Positions 40,601 to 48,409 of a stretch of DNA of 64,000 nt are shown piece after piece (position 1 is the stretch's first letter; every line of letters starts with the position of its first letter). Below the pieces are notes generated by a model. It searched no databases. It had not been told where the DNA came from and worked only from the letters and a program-made list of their open reading frames with translations. The DNA is taken from positions 1-64,000 of the forward strand of contig ONCZ01000005.1 of NCBI GenBank assembly GCA_900316445.1, read 5' to 3'. The DNA is from an uncultured Prevotellaceae bacterium. GTDB lineage: Bacteria; Bacteroidota; Bacteroidia; Bacteroidales; Bacteroidaceae. Both the position numbers and the translations under genes were made by a program.

Positions 40601-41785
40601 ATGAAGGACTTCAATTTCTATGCCCCTACGCGGGTGGTGTTCGGACGTGAGTCGGAGGCCAGGCTTCCGGAGTTGATTAAACAGTATGGCGGTACGAAGG
40701 TGCTCATCCACTACGGAGGTGGCAGCGCCCGTCGCTACGGACTTCTTGATAAGGTGGAACAGATGCTCCACGAGGCAGATATCGACTTTGTGGAGTTGGG
40801 TGGGGTAGTGCCCAATCCCCTGCTGTCGAAGGTGAAGGAGGGCATCGGCCTCTGCTGCCGTGAGGGTGTCGATTTCATCCTCGCCGTTGGTGGCGGATCG
40901 GTCATCGACTCGTCGAAGGCCATCGCCTACGGCGTACCCTACGAGGGCGACGTGTGGGACTTCTGGGACGGAAAGGCTGTGCCTCAGGCATCGCTGCCCG
41001 TAGGTGTCATACTGACCATCCCTGCCGCAGGTTCCGAGATGTCGTCGAGCTGTGTCATCACCCATGACGAAGGCATGCTGAAACGGGGTGTGAACAGCGA
41101 CCTCTGCCGGTGCAAGTTTGCCATCATGAACCCTGAGCGCACCTACACGCTGCCACCATACCAGACCGCTGCCGGTGCCACCGACATCATGATGCACACG
41201 ATGGAGCGCTACTTCTCGAAGTACGAGGATGCTACACTCACCGATGCCATCGCTGAGGCCTTGCTGCGCACGGTGAAGGATGCCGTGTTCGAAGTCTTGA
41301 AGAATCCCGAGGACTACCGCAACCGCGCCGCCATCATGTGGGCCAGTTCTCTTTCGCACAACGACCTTACCGAGTGCGGCACCGAAAAGGACTTCGCCTG
41401 CCACAAGCTGGAGCACGAACTGAGCGGACTCTTCGGCGTCACCCACGGAGCCGGACTGGCAGCCCTCTGGGGTTCCTGGGCACGTTACGTGATGGACAAG
41501 CATCTGAATCGCTTCGTGCAGTTTGCCGTCAACGTGATGGGCGTCACCAACGACTTCAGCGATCCCCGTGCCACAGGCCTGCGCGGCATCGAAGCCATCG
41601 AGCGCTTCTTCCAGCAGATCGGCATGCCCACGAGCATCCCCGCCCTCATCGGCCGCAAAGCCACCGACGAGGAGATCGAGACGCTCGTCGCCAAGTGCAG
41701 CCGGGGAGGCAAGATGAACATCGGTGCGATGGAAATCCTCAAGCCCGCCGACATGACCGCCATCTACCGCCTCGCCAACACTTGA
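40601..41785 (+). CDS. Iron-containing alcohol dehydrogenase (butanol dehydrogenase type)
   Basis: 394 residues. NAD(P)-binding GGGSVIDSSKAIAYG near 97, AAGSEMSSSCVITHD near 143, and metal-ligand region CHKLEHELSGLFGVTHGAG near 267. It fits the YqhD/BdhA group of Fe-dependent alcohol dehydrogenases, which reduce aldehydes, often with NADPH. The gene starts 14 nt after the acyltransferase operon but is more G+C-rich and housekeeping-like. The start MKDFNFYAPTRVVFG is typical. Confidence 0.9.
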   Translation: MKDFNFYAPTRVVFGRESEARLPELIKQYGGTKVLIHYGGGSARRYGLLDKVEQMLHEADIDFVELGGVVPNPLLSKVKEGIGLCCREGVDFILAVGGGSVIDSSKAIAYGVPYEGDVWDFWDGKAVPQASLPVGVILTIPAAGSEMSSSCVITHDEGMLKRGVNSDLCRCKFAIMNPERTYTLPPYQTAAGATDIMMHTMERYFSKYEDATLTDAIAEALLRTVKDAVFEVLKNPEDYRNRAAIMWASSLSHNDLTECGTEKDFACHKLEHELSGLFGVTHGAGLAALWGSWARYVMDKHLNRFVQFAVNVMGVTNDFSDPRATGLRGIEAIERFFQQIGMPTSIPALIGRKATDEEIETLVAKCSRGGKMNIGAMEILKPADMTAIYRLANT

Positions 41786-41798
41786 AAATGAATTAGCT

Positions 41799-42358
41799 AT
41801 GCATAAATTCCGGTTTTTGCGGAGGTCAATGGTCCTCTTGACGGTCGTCTGTTCACTATCGACACAGAGGAGAAGATGCTGACTTACGACATGCCTCCCT
41901 ACAGCCGTACACTATGGGAAGGAGGCAGCGTGATACTGTGTCCGCTGAAGGCCGATCCAACGGCCGACGACTACAACCACCGGCTCATAGAGGCGTTGAA
42001 GGAGCTGCCGTCGCACCCCGCTCCCTATGTCGTGCATTGCGTGGAGGGTAAGGATCGCACCGGATATGTGTGCGCATTGCTTGAAGGATTGTGCGGAGCA
42101 ACGTATGAGGAGATGGTGGCCGACTATCTGATTACCTATGACAACTATTATTTCGTCAATCCCGCCCACGACCCCGATTTATGCAACACATTGGTATCGC
42201 TGAAACTCAACCCGTGCCTGATGCATTATGCCGGTGTTGATGACGAATCACAGTTGCCGGGCGTTGACTACGCACAGGCGTTCTCCGCCTATCTGCTTTC
42301 TCACGGCATGAGCCAGCAGCAGCTTGACGCGCTGCTTCAGGTGCTCAAGACGCCATAA
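41799..42358 (+). pseudogene. Truncated, frameshifted tyrosine-phosphatase-like gene
   Basis: ATG 41799 begins MHKFRFLRRSMVLLTVVCSL and soon stops in that frame. A second frame, open from 41807 without a start codon, encodes NGPLDGRLFTIDTEEKML...YVVHCVEGKDRTGYVCALL...KTP to TAA at 42356. HCVEGKDRTG is the P-loop of a Cys-based tyrosine phosphatase (CX5R). An internal ATG at 41876 would give 160 residues, which still includes the P-loop. The short 5' part and the shift point to an N-terminal deletion. Confidence 0.7.
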
Positions 42359-42458
42359 TATCTCATAAGGGGCTGTGATCTCCTTATAAAGTAGAAATAC
42401 GATGTCTCTATTAAATGTTTCTGTTTCACTTAATAAAACGGCAGGTTCGCTGAAAAAA

Positions 42459-42490
42459 GTTGCCGTTCATTCTCATTTGCCCTACCTTTG
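42459..42490 (+). promoter_or_regulatory. Promoter of the Cthe_2159-like lipoprotein gene
   Basis: GTTG (42459-42462), 20 bp, TACCTTTG (42483-42490), 23 nt upstream of the ATG at 42514; the leader is very short. Confidence 0.65.
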
Positions 42491-42513
42491 CACCACAAAT
42501 CAGAATAAAGCAA

Positions 42514-44373
42514 ATGAAAATGAAGAAGACGAATCAATTTCTGCTGGCCGTCGCCACAACGCTGACGATGGCAGCCTGTAACGCTGACGACAACTGGTAT
42601 AACGATAAATGGACCGACACGGCGAACACCACGGCAAGCGACGACGACAACTCGCAGACCACCGCCGCAGCCGACGATGTCATCAGCGGAGTATCCACTA
42701 CCGGCGACGTCACTTCGTTCACCGTAGCCCTCAACAAGAACGCCATCGCCGAGACCTATAAGGCCGACGACAGCGACGAAGACTATCTTGAGAACACCAC
42801 CATCGAGCGCACCATCACCGTCACCTTCAGCACCACCGCCGATGCGACGGTAGAGGGCGACGACGATGGCATTGTCAGCATCAGCGGCAACGATGTCATC
42901 GCCACCAACACCACCGGCGAAGTCATCCGCTATGTGCTGACCGGCACCACCACCGACGGCTTCTTCAAACTCTACTCCACGAAGAAACAGGCCATCGTGC
43001 TCAACGGTGTCAGCATCACCAACCCCGACGGTGCGGCCATCAACAACCAGAGCAAGAAGCGCACCTTCATCGTCCTCAACGACGGCACGAAAAACTTTCT
43101 CACAGATGGCACAAACTACTCCGACGCGACCGATGACGAGGACATGAAGGCCTGCTTCTTCAGCGAGGGCCAGCTCATCTTCAGCGGCGCGGGCTATCTT
43201 GAGGTCGATGCCAACTGCAAGGCCGGCATCCGCAGCGACGACTACGTGCGCACCCTGCCCAAGACCAATATCTATGTCGATGCCTCATCCGGCAACGGCA
43301 TCCGCGGCAACGACGCCGTCATCGTCACGGGCGGCGTGATCAACATCAACATCACGGGTACCGCCGACAAGGGCATCTCCACCGACGGCGAAGTGCGCAT
43401 CGACGGCGGACGCACCACCATCCTCACCAGCGGCGGCTACGAGTACGACTCCGACGAGCGTGACTACACCGCCTGCTCGGGCATCAAGGCCGACAGCCTT
43501 GTCACCATCAACGGCGGCGAACTGAACATCAAGTCCACCGGCACCGGCGGCAAGGGCATCAACAGCGACGACCAGATCGTCATCAACGACGGTACCGTGC
43601 GCATCATCACCACCGGCAAGCGGCAGAAGGACTCCAAGGGCAGCGTCTCGCCTAAAGGCATCAAGGCCGACGGCAACATCACCTTTAACGGCGGACAGAC
43701 ACAAGTACGGCTGGAAGGCTCCGGCGACGGCACCGAGGCCATCGAGAGCAAGAGCGAGATACACATCGAGGCCGGCACCGTGGAGTGCTACAGCTACGAC
43801 GATGCCATCAACTCGGCAGGCAACCTCTATATCGACGGCGGCTACGTCTATGCCCGCGCTATGAACAACGACGGAATCGACTCCAACAAAAACCTTTATC
43901 TCAACGGCGGCGTAGTCATCGCCGAGGGAGGTCAGCAGCCCGAGTGTGGCATCGACGCGGCAGAGGGATACTCCGCATTCATCAACGGAGGCACGGTGAT
44001 TGCCGTTGGCGGCGGCATGCAGGCCATATCTTCTTCATCCAAACAGGCCTGCATCGCCGTCAGCGCATCACTGGGCACCACCGTTGGCGTGCTCGACGGC
44101 GCCACCGCCATCCTCGGCTACACCATGCCCGCCAGCAACAGCGGCACGTCGCTGATGATCTCCTCGCCCGCGTTCAAGACAGGCTCCGCCTACACCCTCC
44201 GCAGCGGCTGCACCCTCGACGGCGGTACCTCGTTCTACGGCCTCACCACGGGCTGCACCATCGGCAGCGGCACGCAGAGTGTCAGCGCCACCGCCTCCAC
44301 CTCCGTCAGCGGCTCCATGGGCGGCATGGGCGGCGGCATGTCTGGCGGAGGCTTCCGTCCCGGCGGCTGGTAA
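42514..44373 (+). CDS. Cthe_2159-like (DUF4353) carbohydrate-binding lipoprotein
   Basis: 619 residues from ATG 42514. Lipoprotein signal ending TMAAC (Cys near 21), an acidic Thr-rich linker, then a parallel beta-helix of repeated GxxxINGGxxxIxxTGTGGKGIxSD units (GKGINSDDQIVINDGTVRI, KGIKADGNITFNGGQTQVR). The family, named after the Clostridium thermocellum protein Cthe_2159, binds acidic polysaccharides such as polygalacturonate with calcium. It ends in a Gly/Met tail (GGMGGGMSGGGFRPGGW). The ORF has high G+C and strong periodicity, and is probably surface exposed. Confidence 0.85.
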   Translation: MKMKKTNQFLLAVATTLTMAACNADDNWYNDKWTDTANTTASDDDNSQTTAAADDVISGVSTTGDVTSFTVALNKNAIAETYKADDSDEDYLENTTIERTITVTFSTTADATVEGDDDGIVSISGNDVIATNTTGEVIRYVLTGTTTDGFFKLYSTKKQAIVLNGVSITNPDGAAINNQSKKRTFIVLNDGTKNFLTDGTNYSDATDDEDMKACFFSEGQLIFSGAGYLEVDANCKAGIRSDDYVRTLPKTNIYVDASSGNGIRGNDAVIVTGGVININITGTADKGISTDGEVRIDGGRTTILTSGGYEYDSDERDYTACSGIKADSLVTINGGELNIKSTGTGGKGINSDDQIVINDGTVRIITTGKRQKDSKGSVSPKGIKADGNITFNGGQTQVRLEGSGDGTEAIESKSEIHIEAGTVECYSYDDAINSAGNLYIDGGYVYARAMNNDGIDSNKNLYLNGGVVIAEGGQQPECGIDAAEGYSAFINGGTVIAVGGGMQAISSSSKQACIAVSASLGTTVGVLDGATAILGYTMPASNSGTSLMISSPAFKTGSAYTLRSGCTLDGGTSFYGLTTGCTIGSGTQSVSATASTSVSGSMGGMGGGMSGGGFRPGGW

Positions 44374-44383
44374 ACCGCACACC

Positions 44384-44408
44384 GGGGTCAGTCCCTATTG
44401 TGCGATTT
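44384..44408 (+). repeat. 25-bp direct repeat, left copy
   Basis: Starts GGGGTCAGTCCCTATTGTG and ends GATTT. The right copy (50453-50477) differs at two positions. The pair encloses about 6 kb with the toxin-antitoxin remnant and the primase island. Confidence 0.65.
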
Positions 44409-44412
44409 GGAT

Positions 44413-44451
44413 ATAAAGAACCCACGGGAACATATATCGTGGGTTCTTTAT
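44413..44451 (+). terminator. Strong hairpin terminator
   Basis: 14-bp perfect arms ATAAAGAACCCACG (44413-44426) and complement (44438-44451), followed by TCTTTTC. It ends the lipoprotein gene. Confidence 0.8.
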
Positions 44452-44492
44452 TCTTTTCAGAAACTTGCCAATGGGAATGGTTTCGGATAATT

Positions 44493-44813
44493 TTATAAGA
44501 TCCGTTTCTTTAATTTCTCAGGATTCATCCGCATATCCCAGATATCTACGATGTGAACTGTATCAGACGAAGGATAATAGACGTAAACCAACTTGAAGTT
44601 CTTCATCATGAGGGCACTCCTATATAGACGTCGCTTATTTAGGACAAAATGGCTCCGGGGTATAGGATTCAGGATAGCGTCGAAGTCTGGCTTCTATTTT
44701 GTTTACCCAATTCATCCATCGTTTAGCCGTGGTTACACCAAACTCCTGCCGAGTATAAGCAATATGGTCTGCTAAAAGAAATTCCGCTTTTTCTTCCAAA
44801 TTATCTTAGCCAT
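44493..44813 (-). pseudogene. RelE/ParE-family toxin, frameshifted
   Basis: Minus strand from ATG 44813: MAKIIW, then a register change to EEKAEFLLADHIAYTRQEF...NWVNKIEARLRRYPESYTP...PK-stop, then another change to RRLYRSALMMKNFKLVYVY...DIWDMRMNPEKL and TAA at 44493. Joined together, the pieces give a ParE/RelE toxin of about 100 residues with its closing WDMRMNP-type motif. Two frameshifts make it inactive. Confidence 0.7.
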
Positions 44814-44890
44814 GGGAACATTTTGAGGAAATCTTTGTGCATTTGTTCCGAAGTGACCCATTTCTCTGGGTCTTCAAAACCAGCTTCAAG
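44801..44890 (-). pseudogene. Antitoxin 3' remnant
   Basis: Minus strand frame LEAGFEDPEKWVTSEQMHKD...FPWLR ends at TAA 44801-44803, overlapping the toxin ATG by a few bases as in type II toxin-antitoxin operons. The N-terminal DNA-binding part is no longer in frame upstream. Confidence 0.55.
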
Positions 44891-44983
44891 ACAGCAGCAG
44901 CCTCTTTTACAAGATTGTAAAGTATATTCAATATGAATTAATCAAACCGGAACTGCCTGAAAACGCCCTAAAATGGGGCCTCG

Positions 44984-45070
44984 GACTTTAGACTGGGTAA
45001 AGTCGGAGTTTACCCTAACTAAAGTCCCACTTTAGACTGACTAAAGTCCTGGTTTAGTTATGGTAAAGTT
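44984..45070. repeat. GACTTTA/TAAAGTC repeat cluster
   Basis: GACTTTA (44984-44990) with TAAAGTC (44998-45004); ACTTTAG (45029-45035) with CTAAAGT (45041-45047); further CTAAAGTCC and GGTAAAGT words nearby. The spacing is regular and roughly two-turn. The stretch lies upstream of the primase-island promoter, in an otherwise non-coding AT-rich region (44900-45345). Confidence 0.6.
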
Positions 45071-45143
45071 TGAGACGTTTTTCAGTCAATTCAATATGTA
45101 AAATAAATTGATTTGCATCTTCTAAAGAGTGACATATTTTGCT

Positions 45144-45165
45144 ATATTGAGATATTCATTATTGA
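45144..45165 (+). repeat. 22-bp direct repeat, left copy
   Basis: ATATTGAGATATT-C-ATTATTGA. The right copy at 50409-50430 has G at the central position and is otherwise identical. Related AATCAATAAT words recur near 45235 and 45308. Confidence 0.6.
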
Positions 45166-45349
45166 TTGCAATTTTGAGCGATGAAGTAAGAGATTGTAAT
45201 AGAATAATAGTAGTAATAATAGTGTAATATATTAATAATCAATAAGTTATATACTTTTGTATACCTTATTTTCTTACAATCGTCAGTCCTTTAGTAAAAA
45301 ATCGAATTCAATAATCAATATTTGAATATAACTTTTCTTTCTCGTTTTT

Positions 45350-45381
45350 TTTGGACGGCTGAAAATATATGTGTACCTTTG
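45350..45381 (+). promoter_or_regulatory. Promoter of the primase-island operon
   Basis: TTTG (45350-45353), 20 bp, TACCTTTG (45374-45381), 23 nt before the ATG at 45405; a textbook match. Confidence 0.75.
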
Positions 45382-45404
45382 TAGGCAAATTAATAAGTAG
45401 AGAT

Positions 45405-46232
45405 ATGATTCAGACACAATTATTAAAAGCAGATCAGCCATATCAGATTATCTGCGCGGCAGGTCAGGTAGGGATCCAGGTTGCAACCTTAATTGTAACG
45501 GAGGATAAAATGACGGCAGAAGGTTATCAGGTAGATACCCACAGCCATCCTGTTGTAAACTACGCTAACAAGGATGGTTTGCTGGAGGATTTGAAATACT
45601 TTAGCAACAATCCTGATGAAGAATACAGATACTATAATCGCATGCAGCCAGAAGGAGCGGTGTGGAATAAGGTTGAGGTTCGTGATGTTCGGGTATTGGG
45701 TCTGGCTGGTGCTAAGAACATTCCAATCAGTTTAGACTTTTTTGTGATTCTTGTGCCGAGCATATCGTCTGAAGATCCTTCTGTAGGAGTAGGATGCACT
45801 CCATTGTGGGGAATAAGAACAAGCAGCAAGATTACGAATCTTATATGGGCGCTTGAACGTGTAGGCGTTCCCTGTAGCACTTGGACACAATATTTGTCGG
45901 AAAGTGACCGTGACGGATACACAAACATATATTTGGAAATAGACTCTCTTGCAAGTGTTGAGCATTTGGTGAAGGTAGAGTTAAGAGAAGAGTTTAATCC
46001 TCTAACACCTGAAATAGCATTCAGATGCCGTCTGGATAAAAAAGAACCAATGGATTGTATGACGACCATAGTCCGGTGTGTGAGGGATTTGGATCAACAG
46101 TTCATTAGAAGCAAAAAACTGAGATTCGTCTATCGTCAATCATCTTCAACGAAAGATGAGTGGGAGGATCTTTTGGAGCGATGCACAGAGCATATCAATG
46201 AAATGTGGCAACACAGGTATGGCCTCGGATAG
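45405..46232 (+). CDS. Island protein of unknown function (275 aa)
   Basis: From ATG 45405; an upstream GTG frame would start inside the promoter. Unrecognised. Soluble, without signal peptide or membrane segment; mixed alpha/beta character. Notable segments: QIICAAGQVGIQVATLIVTE, VGVGCTPLWGIRTSSKITNL and a helical, Cys/His-containing C-terminus (ERCTEHINEMWQHRYG). It is the first gene after the island promoter and overlaps the next gene by 14 bp, so the two products are made together. Base use is AT-rich, unlike the G+C-rich primase genes downstream, which suggests a mosaic island. Confidence 0.65.
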   Translation: MIQTQLLKADQPYQIICAAGQVGIQVATLIVTEDKMTAEGYQVDTHSHPVVNYANKDGLLEDLKYFSNNPDEEYRYYNRMQPEGAVWNKVEVRDVRVLGLAGAKNIPISLDFFVILVPSISSEDPSVGVGCTPLWGIRTSSKITNLIWALERVGVPCSTWTQYLSESDRDGYTNIYLEIDSLASVEHLVKVELREEFNPLTPEIAFRCRLDKKEPMDCMTTIVRCVRDLDQQFIRSKKLRFVYRQSSSTKDEWEDLLERCTEHINEMWQHRYGLG

Positions 46233-46869
46233 GAGAGTCATCACGATAGATGGGTTTCAGTGGTCTCCAGAAGACCTGCTTGAACGGATGCGCAGCCCGG
46301 AGTTACCCCTTGAGGAATTCTGGCGATGCATGTCGTATGGCCTCTTCGTGATGCGGGACGATGAAGAATACATAGCGTCGCTAAACGCTATAAAGAAGGA
46401 ACGCACGCATTTCGCATTCCCTCAGCAAGAAGCAACCACGCCTCAGAACGAAATGCCAGATGCTCCTCCGCGTGTTTGGGGAAAAGTTTCATTCAGAGAT
46501 ACGCCAAAAGTCTTTCATGACAATCTTGATGACAATCAGATAGCATCAACCCTTTTGTGTACGGACAAATTAGGGCTTGGGCCGAAGCAGTTCGTTTTGG
46601 CTGTCCAAGAATTTTTCCTAAGTATTGGCTGGTTAGTCAATACAATAGACACACAGTTCATCGGCTGGATGAAGTCCCATCAGATTATGACTGCTGCTGC
46701 CAACGACCTTCAGCACGTCAAACGAAATGATAATATGAATCTGCTTAAAGACAATCTGAAAAACACTTTCCAATTCTTGAATACAAAGGAAGTTTGGGAA
46801 GATATAGACAAATTCTATAAAAAGGATAGCCAGGGAAACACACTTAGGAAGATAAACAATGGGCAATAA
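46219..46869 (+). CDS. Island protein of unknown function (216 aa)
   Basis: From ATG 46219 (MASDRRVITIDGFQWSPEDL), translationally overlapped with the previous gene. Unrecognised. An N-terminal WSPEDLLERMRSPELPLEEF motif recalls IDDIVERMRSPKTKDI near the start of the VirE protein at 12449, so these proteins may share a short interaction or DNA-binding element. The C-terminal half is helical and Lys/Asn-rich. No membrane segment. It may be a replication accessory or regulator of the island; this is inference from context only. Confidence 0.6.
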   Translation: MASDRRVITIDGFQWSPEDLLERMRSPELPLEEFWRCMSYGLFVMRDDEEYIASLNAIKKERTHFAFPQQEATTPQNEMPDAPPRVWGKVSFRDTPKVFHDNLDDNQIASTLLCTDKLGLGPKQFVLAVQEFFLSIGWLVNTIDTQFIGWMKSHQIMTAAANDLQHVKRNDNMNLLKDNLKNTFQFLNTKEVWEDIDKFYKKDSQGNTLRKINNGQ

Positions 46870-46876
46870 ATGCCTG

Positions 46877-46918
46877 CGTTTTACATCTCGTTACACTTCC
46901 GTTTTACACCTCGTTACA
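46877..46918 (+). repeat. Tandem 19-bp repeats
   Basis: CGTTTTACATCTCGTTACA (46877-46895) and the same with one change (46900-46918), 23-bp period, followed by related TTACATATCATTACATT words. They lie between the two operons of the island, upstream of a promoter. Confidence 0.65.
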
Positions 46919-46968
46919 TATCATTACATTCTTTCGTAAAATACTGATTTACAATTAGTTGTAAACTC

Positions 46969-47000
46969 TTTCCGTTCTCAAATAAAAGTCGTATCTTTGC
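46969..47000 (+). promoter_or_regulatory. Promoter of the second island operon
   Basis: TTTC (46969-46972), 20 bp, TATCTTTG (46993-47000), 29 nt before the ATG at 47030. Confidence 0.55.
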
Positions 47001-47029
47001 CGAAAATTTAGTTATAAAAGGTAAGGAAT

Positions 47030-47602
47030 ATGGTAACAAGTAACAAAAACGGAAAGAAAAAAGAATATCTAATGGCCAAGTCGCTGCAGGGCGGCGACTC
47101 GGTTACGTATGTCAGCCGTCCACGACGCAAGCCGGACGTGACGACAAAGGGCAAATTGAACGAGTGGAGCAACGGCTTCAAGGAATTCATTCCCCAAGGC
47201 CAAAAGGCGAGTAACAGGAATATGCTGAAGCAGCTGGGTAACTCGTCGTACTACAAATCGGAGGGCGAAAAGGAATCGAGCTACACCTTCCATGTGAATG
47301 TGCCGGGCGACAGTGCTGACCCTGTAGGCGAGGCATACGACATCATGAAGGTGCTGACCGAGGGCCAGCGCAAGTCGGAACCGAAACTTCCAGAAGGTGG
47401 CGAGGGGCGCATGCTCTACGAAGACTGTCAGGGATTGAAGGTATGGCTCAACACGGAGAGCGGCAAGGTGAGCATCCTCACCGAGCTGGATTGCAACCGA
47501 AACATCGAGCGCATGCTGCTTCAGGCTCAGGCTCAGATGAACGTCTGCATTGGCCGCCATCGAACGGAGATTCTGAACAATGAGAAAAAGACAACGGATT
47601 AA
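47030..47602 (+). CDS. Island protein of unknown function (190 aa)
   Basis: Unrecognised. A basic N-terminus (TSNKNGKKKEYLMAKSL; SRPRRKPDVTTKGKLN) is followed by a mixed middle and a helical end (NIERMLLQAQAQMNVCIGRH). The charge pattern would suit a nucleic-acid-binding protein. It is the first gene of a three-gene operon with the VirE_N-type and helicase-like genes (18 and 27 nt gaps), so it probably helps them load or act on DNA. No secretion signal. An internal ATG (MAKSLQGG, 47072) is an alternative start. Confidence 0.6.
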   Translation: MVTSNKNGKKKEYLMAKSLQGGDSVTYVSRPRRKPDVTTKGKLNEWSNGFKEFIPQGQKASNRNMLKQLGNSSYYKSEGEKESSYTFHVNVPGDSADPVGEAYDIMKVLTEGQRKSEPKLPEGGEGRMLYEDCQGLKVWLNTESGKVSILTELDCNRNIERMLLQAQAQMNVCIGRHRTEILNNEKKTTD

Positions 47603-47620
47603 TTATAATAATGTACGCGT

Positions 47621-48382
47621 ATGAAGAAGAATTGGCGTTTTGTCTATCAGGACAACCAGTATTTTGGCGAGTGTCTGCCTTGCACGCTCGCAGTGTTTAA
47701 CACCATCGTCGACTCGGCACTGGTGGCGTGGAAAATCGCCACCCGCCAGGAGGTGGACAAGGCCGTGGCAGAAGGTCTGCCTCTGGATAAGTGGACTCTC
47801 AACAGCGACTTCCAAAAGTTCTGCCTGAAGCGCGAGACTCTGCCACGGGCTGGGGTGATGTTCCGACAGCTGACCGTCGCCGAGAAGCTCTTACAGTGGA
47901 CTCAGTCATTGAAGGAGTCGCTGCCTTGCTTCATCTTTGCTGCCTCGGCGTTCGACCTTGTGCCCGTGACCGACAAGATGGGTAATCCCGTGGTTGACGC
48001 GAACGGACAGCCGAAGATGCGTCGCCGCCGACTATTGAAGGGCATCCATCTGAGTGGTTTGTTCATGTTCGATGCCGACCATCTGACGATTGATCCTTAC
48101 GAAGTGTATCAGCGCACGTTGGTGCCGGGATTCCCGTGGAAGGTGCGCCTGGCTCATAAGACCTCTTCCGGGCAAGGCCTGCGGCTGGTGTGCGAGACCA
48201 GGATAGAATTGGGCAACATTGCCGACAACCAGATTTGTCTGGCCCGCGACCTCCAGCTGATGGGTGTCTTAGGCAGCACGGGCAAGCCCGTCGTGGATGA
48301 CTCTTGCATCGATGCGAGCAGAATCAGCTACGCCTGCCGACGTGAGGACATCTACTTCATCGACGAAGAGAATCTTTTTTAA
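47621..48382 (+). CDS. VirE_N/BT4734-like primase-type protein
   Basis: 253 residues. The stretch KGIHLSGLFMFDADHL near 140, AHKTSSGQGLRLVCET near 180 and DASRISYACRREDIYF near 230 follow the BT4734/VirE_N layout: acidic metal site, SG-type nucleotide loop and a second acidic position. That fold is related to archaeo-eukaryotic primases. In the VirE gene at 10353 such a domain is fused to the helicase; here it is separate and the ATPase follows 27 nt later. Likely role: primer synthesis on the island's own DNA. The assignment rests on motif pattern alone. Confidence 0.65.
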   Translation: MKKNWRFVYQDNQYFGECLPCTLAVFNTIVDSALVAWKIATRQEVDKAVAEGLPLDKWTLNSDFQKFCLKRETLPRAGVMFRQLTVAEKLLQWTQSLKESLPCFIFAASAFDLVPVTDKMGNPVVDANGQPKMRRRRLLKGIHLSGLFMFDADHLTIDPYEVYQRTLVPGFPWKVRLAHKTSSGQGLRLVCETRIELGNIADNQICLARDLQLMGVLGSTGKPVVDDSCIDASRISYACRREDIYFIDEENLF

Positions 48383-48409
48383 AATAGTAGTAACTTAAAC
48401 ATTTTTCAA

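Noticed and set aside
43785..44498. 237-codon frame overlapping the Cthe_2159-like gene
   Set aside because: Arg/His/Gln-rich translation of the repeat codons in another register.
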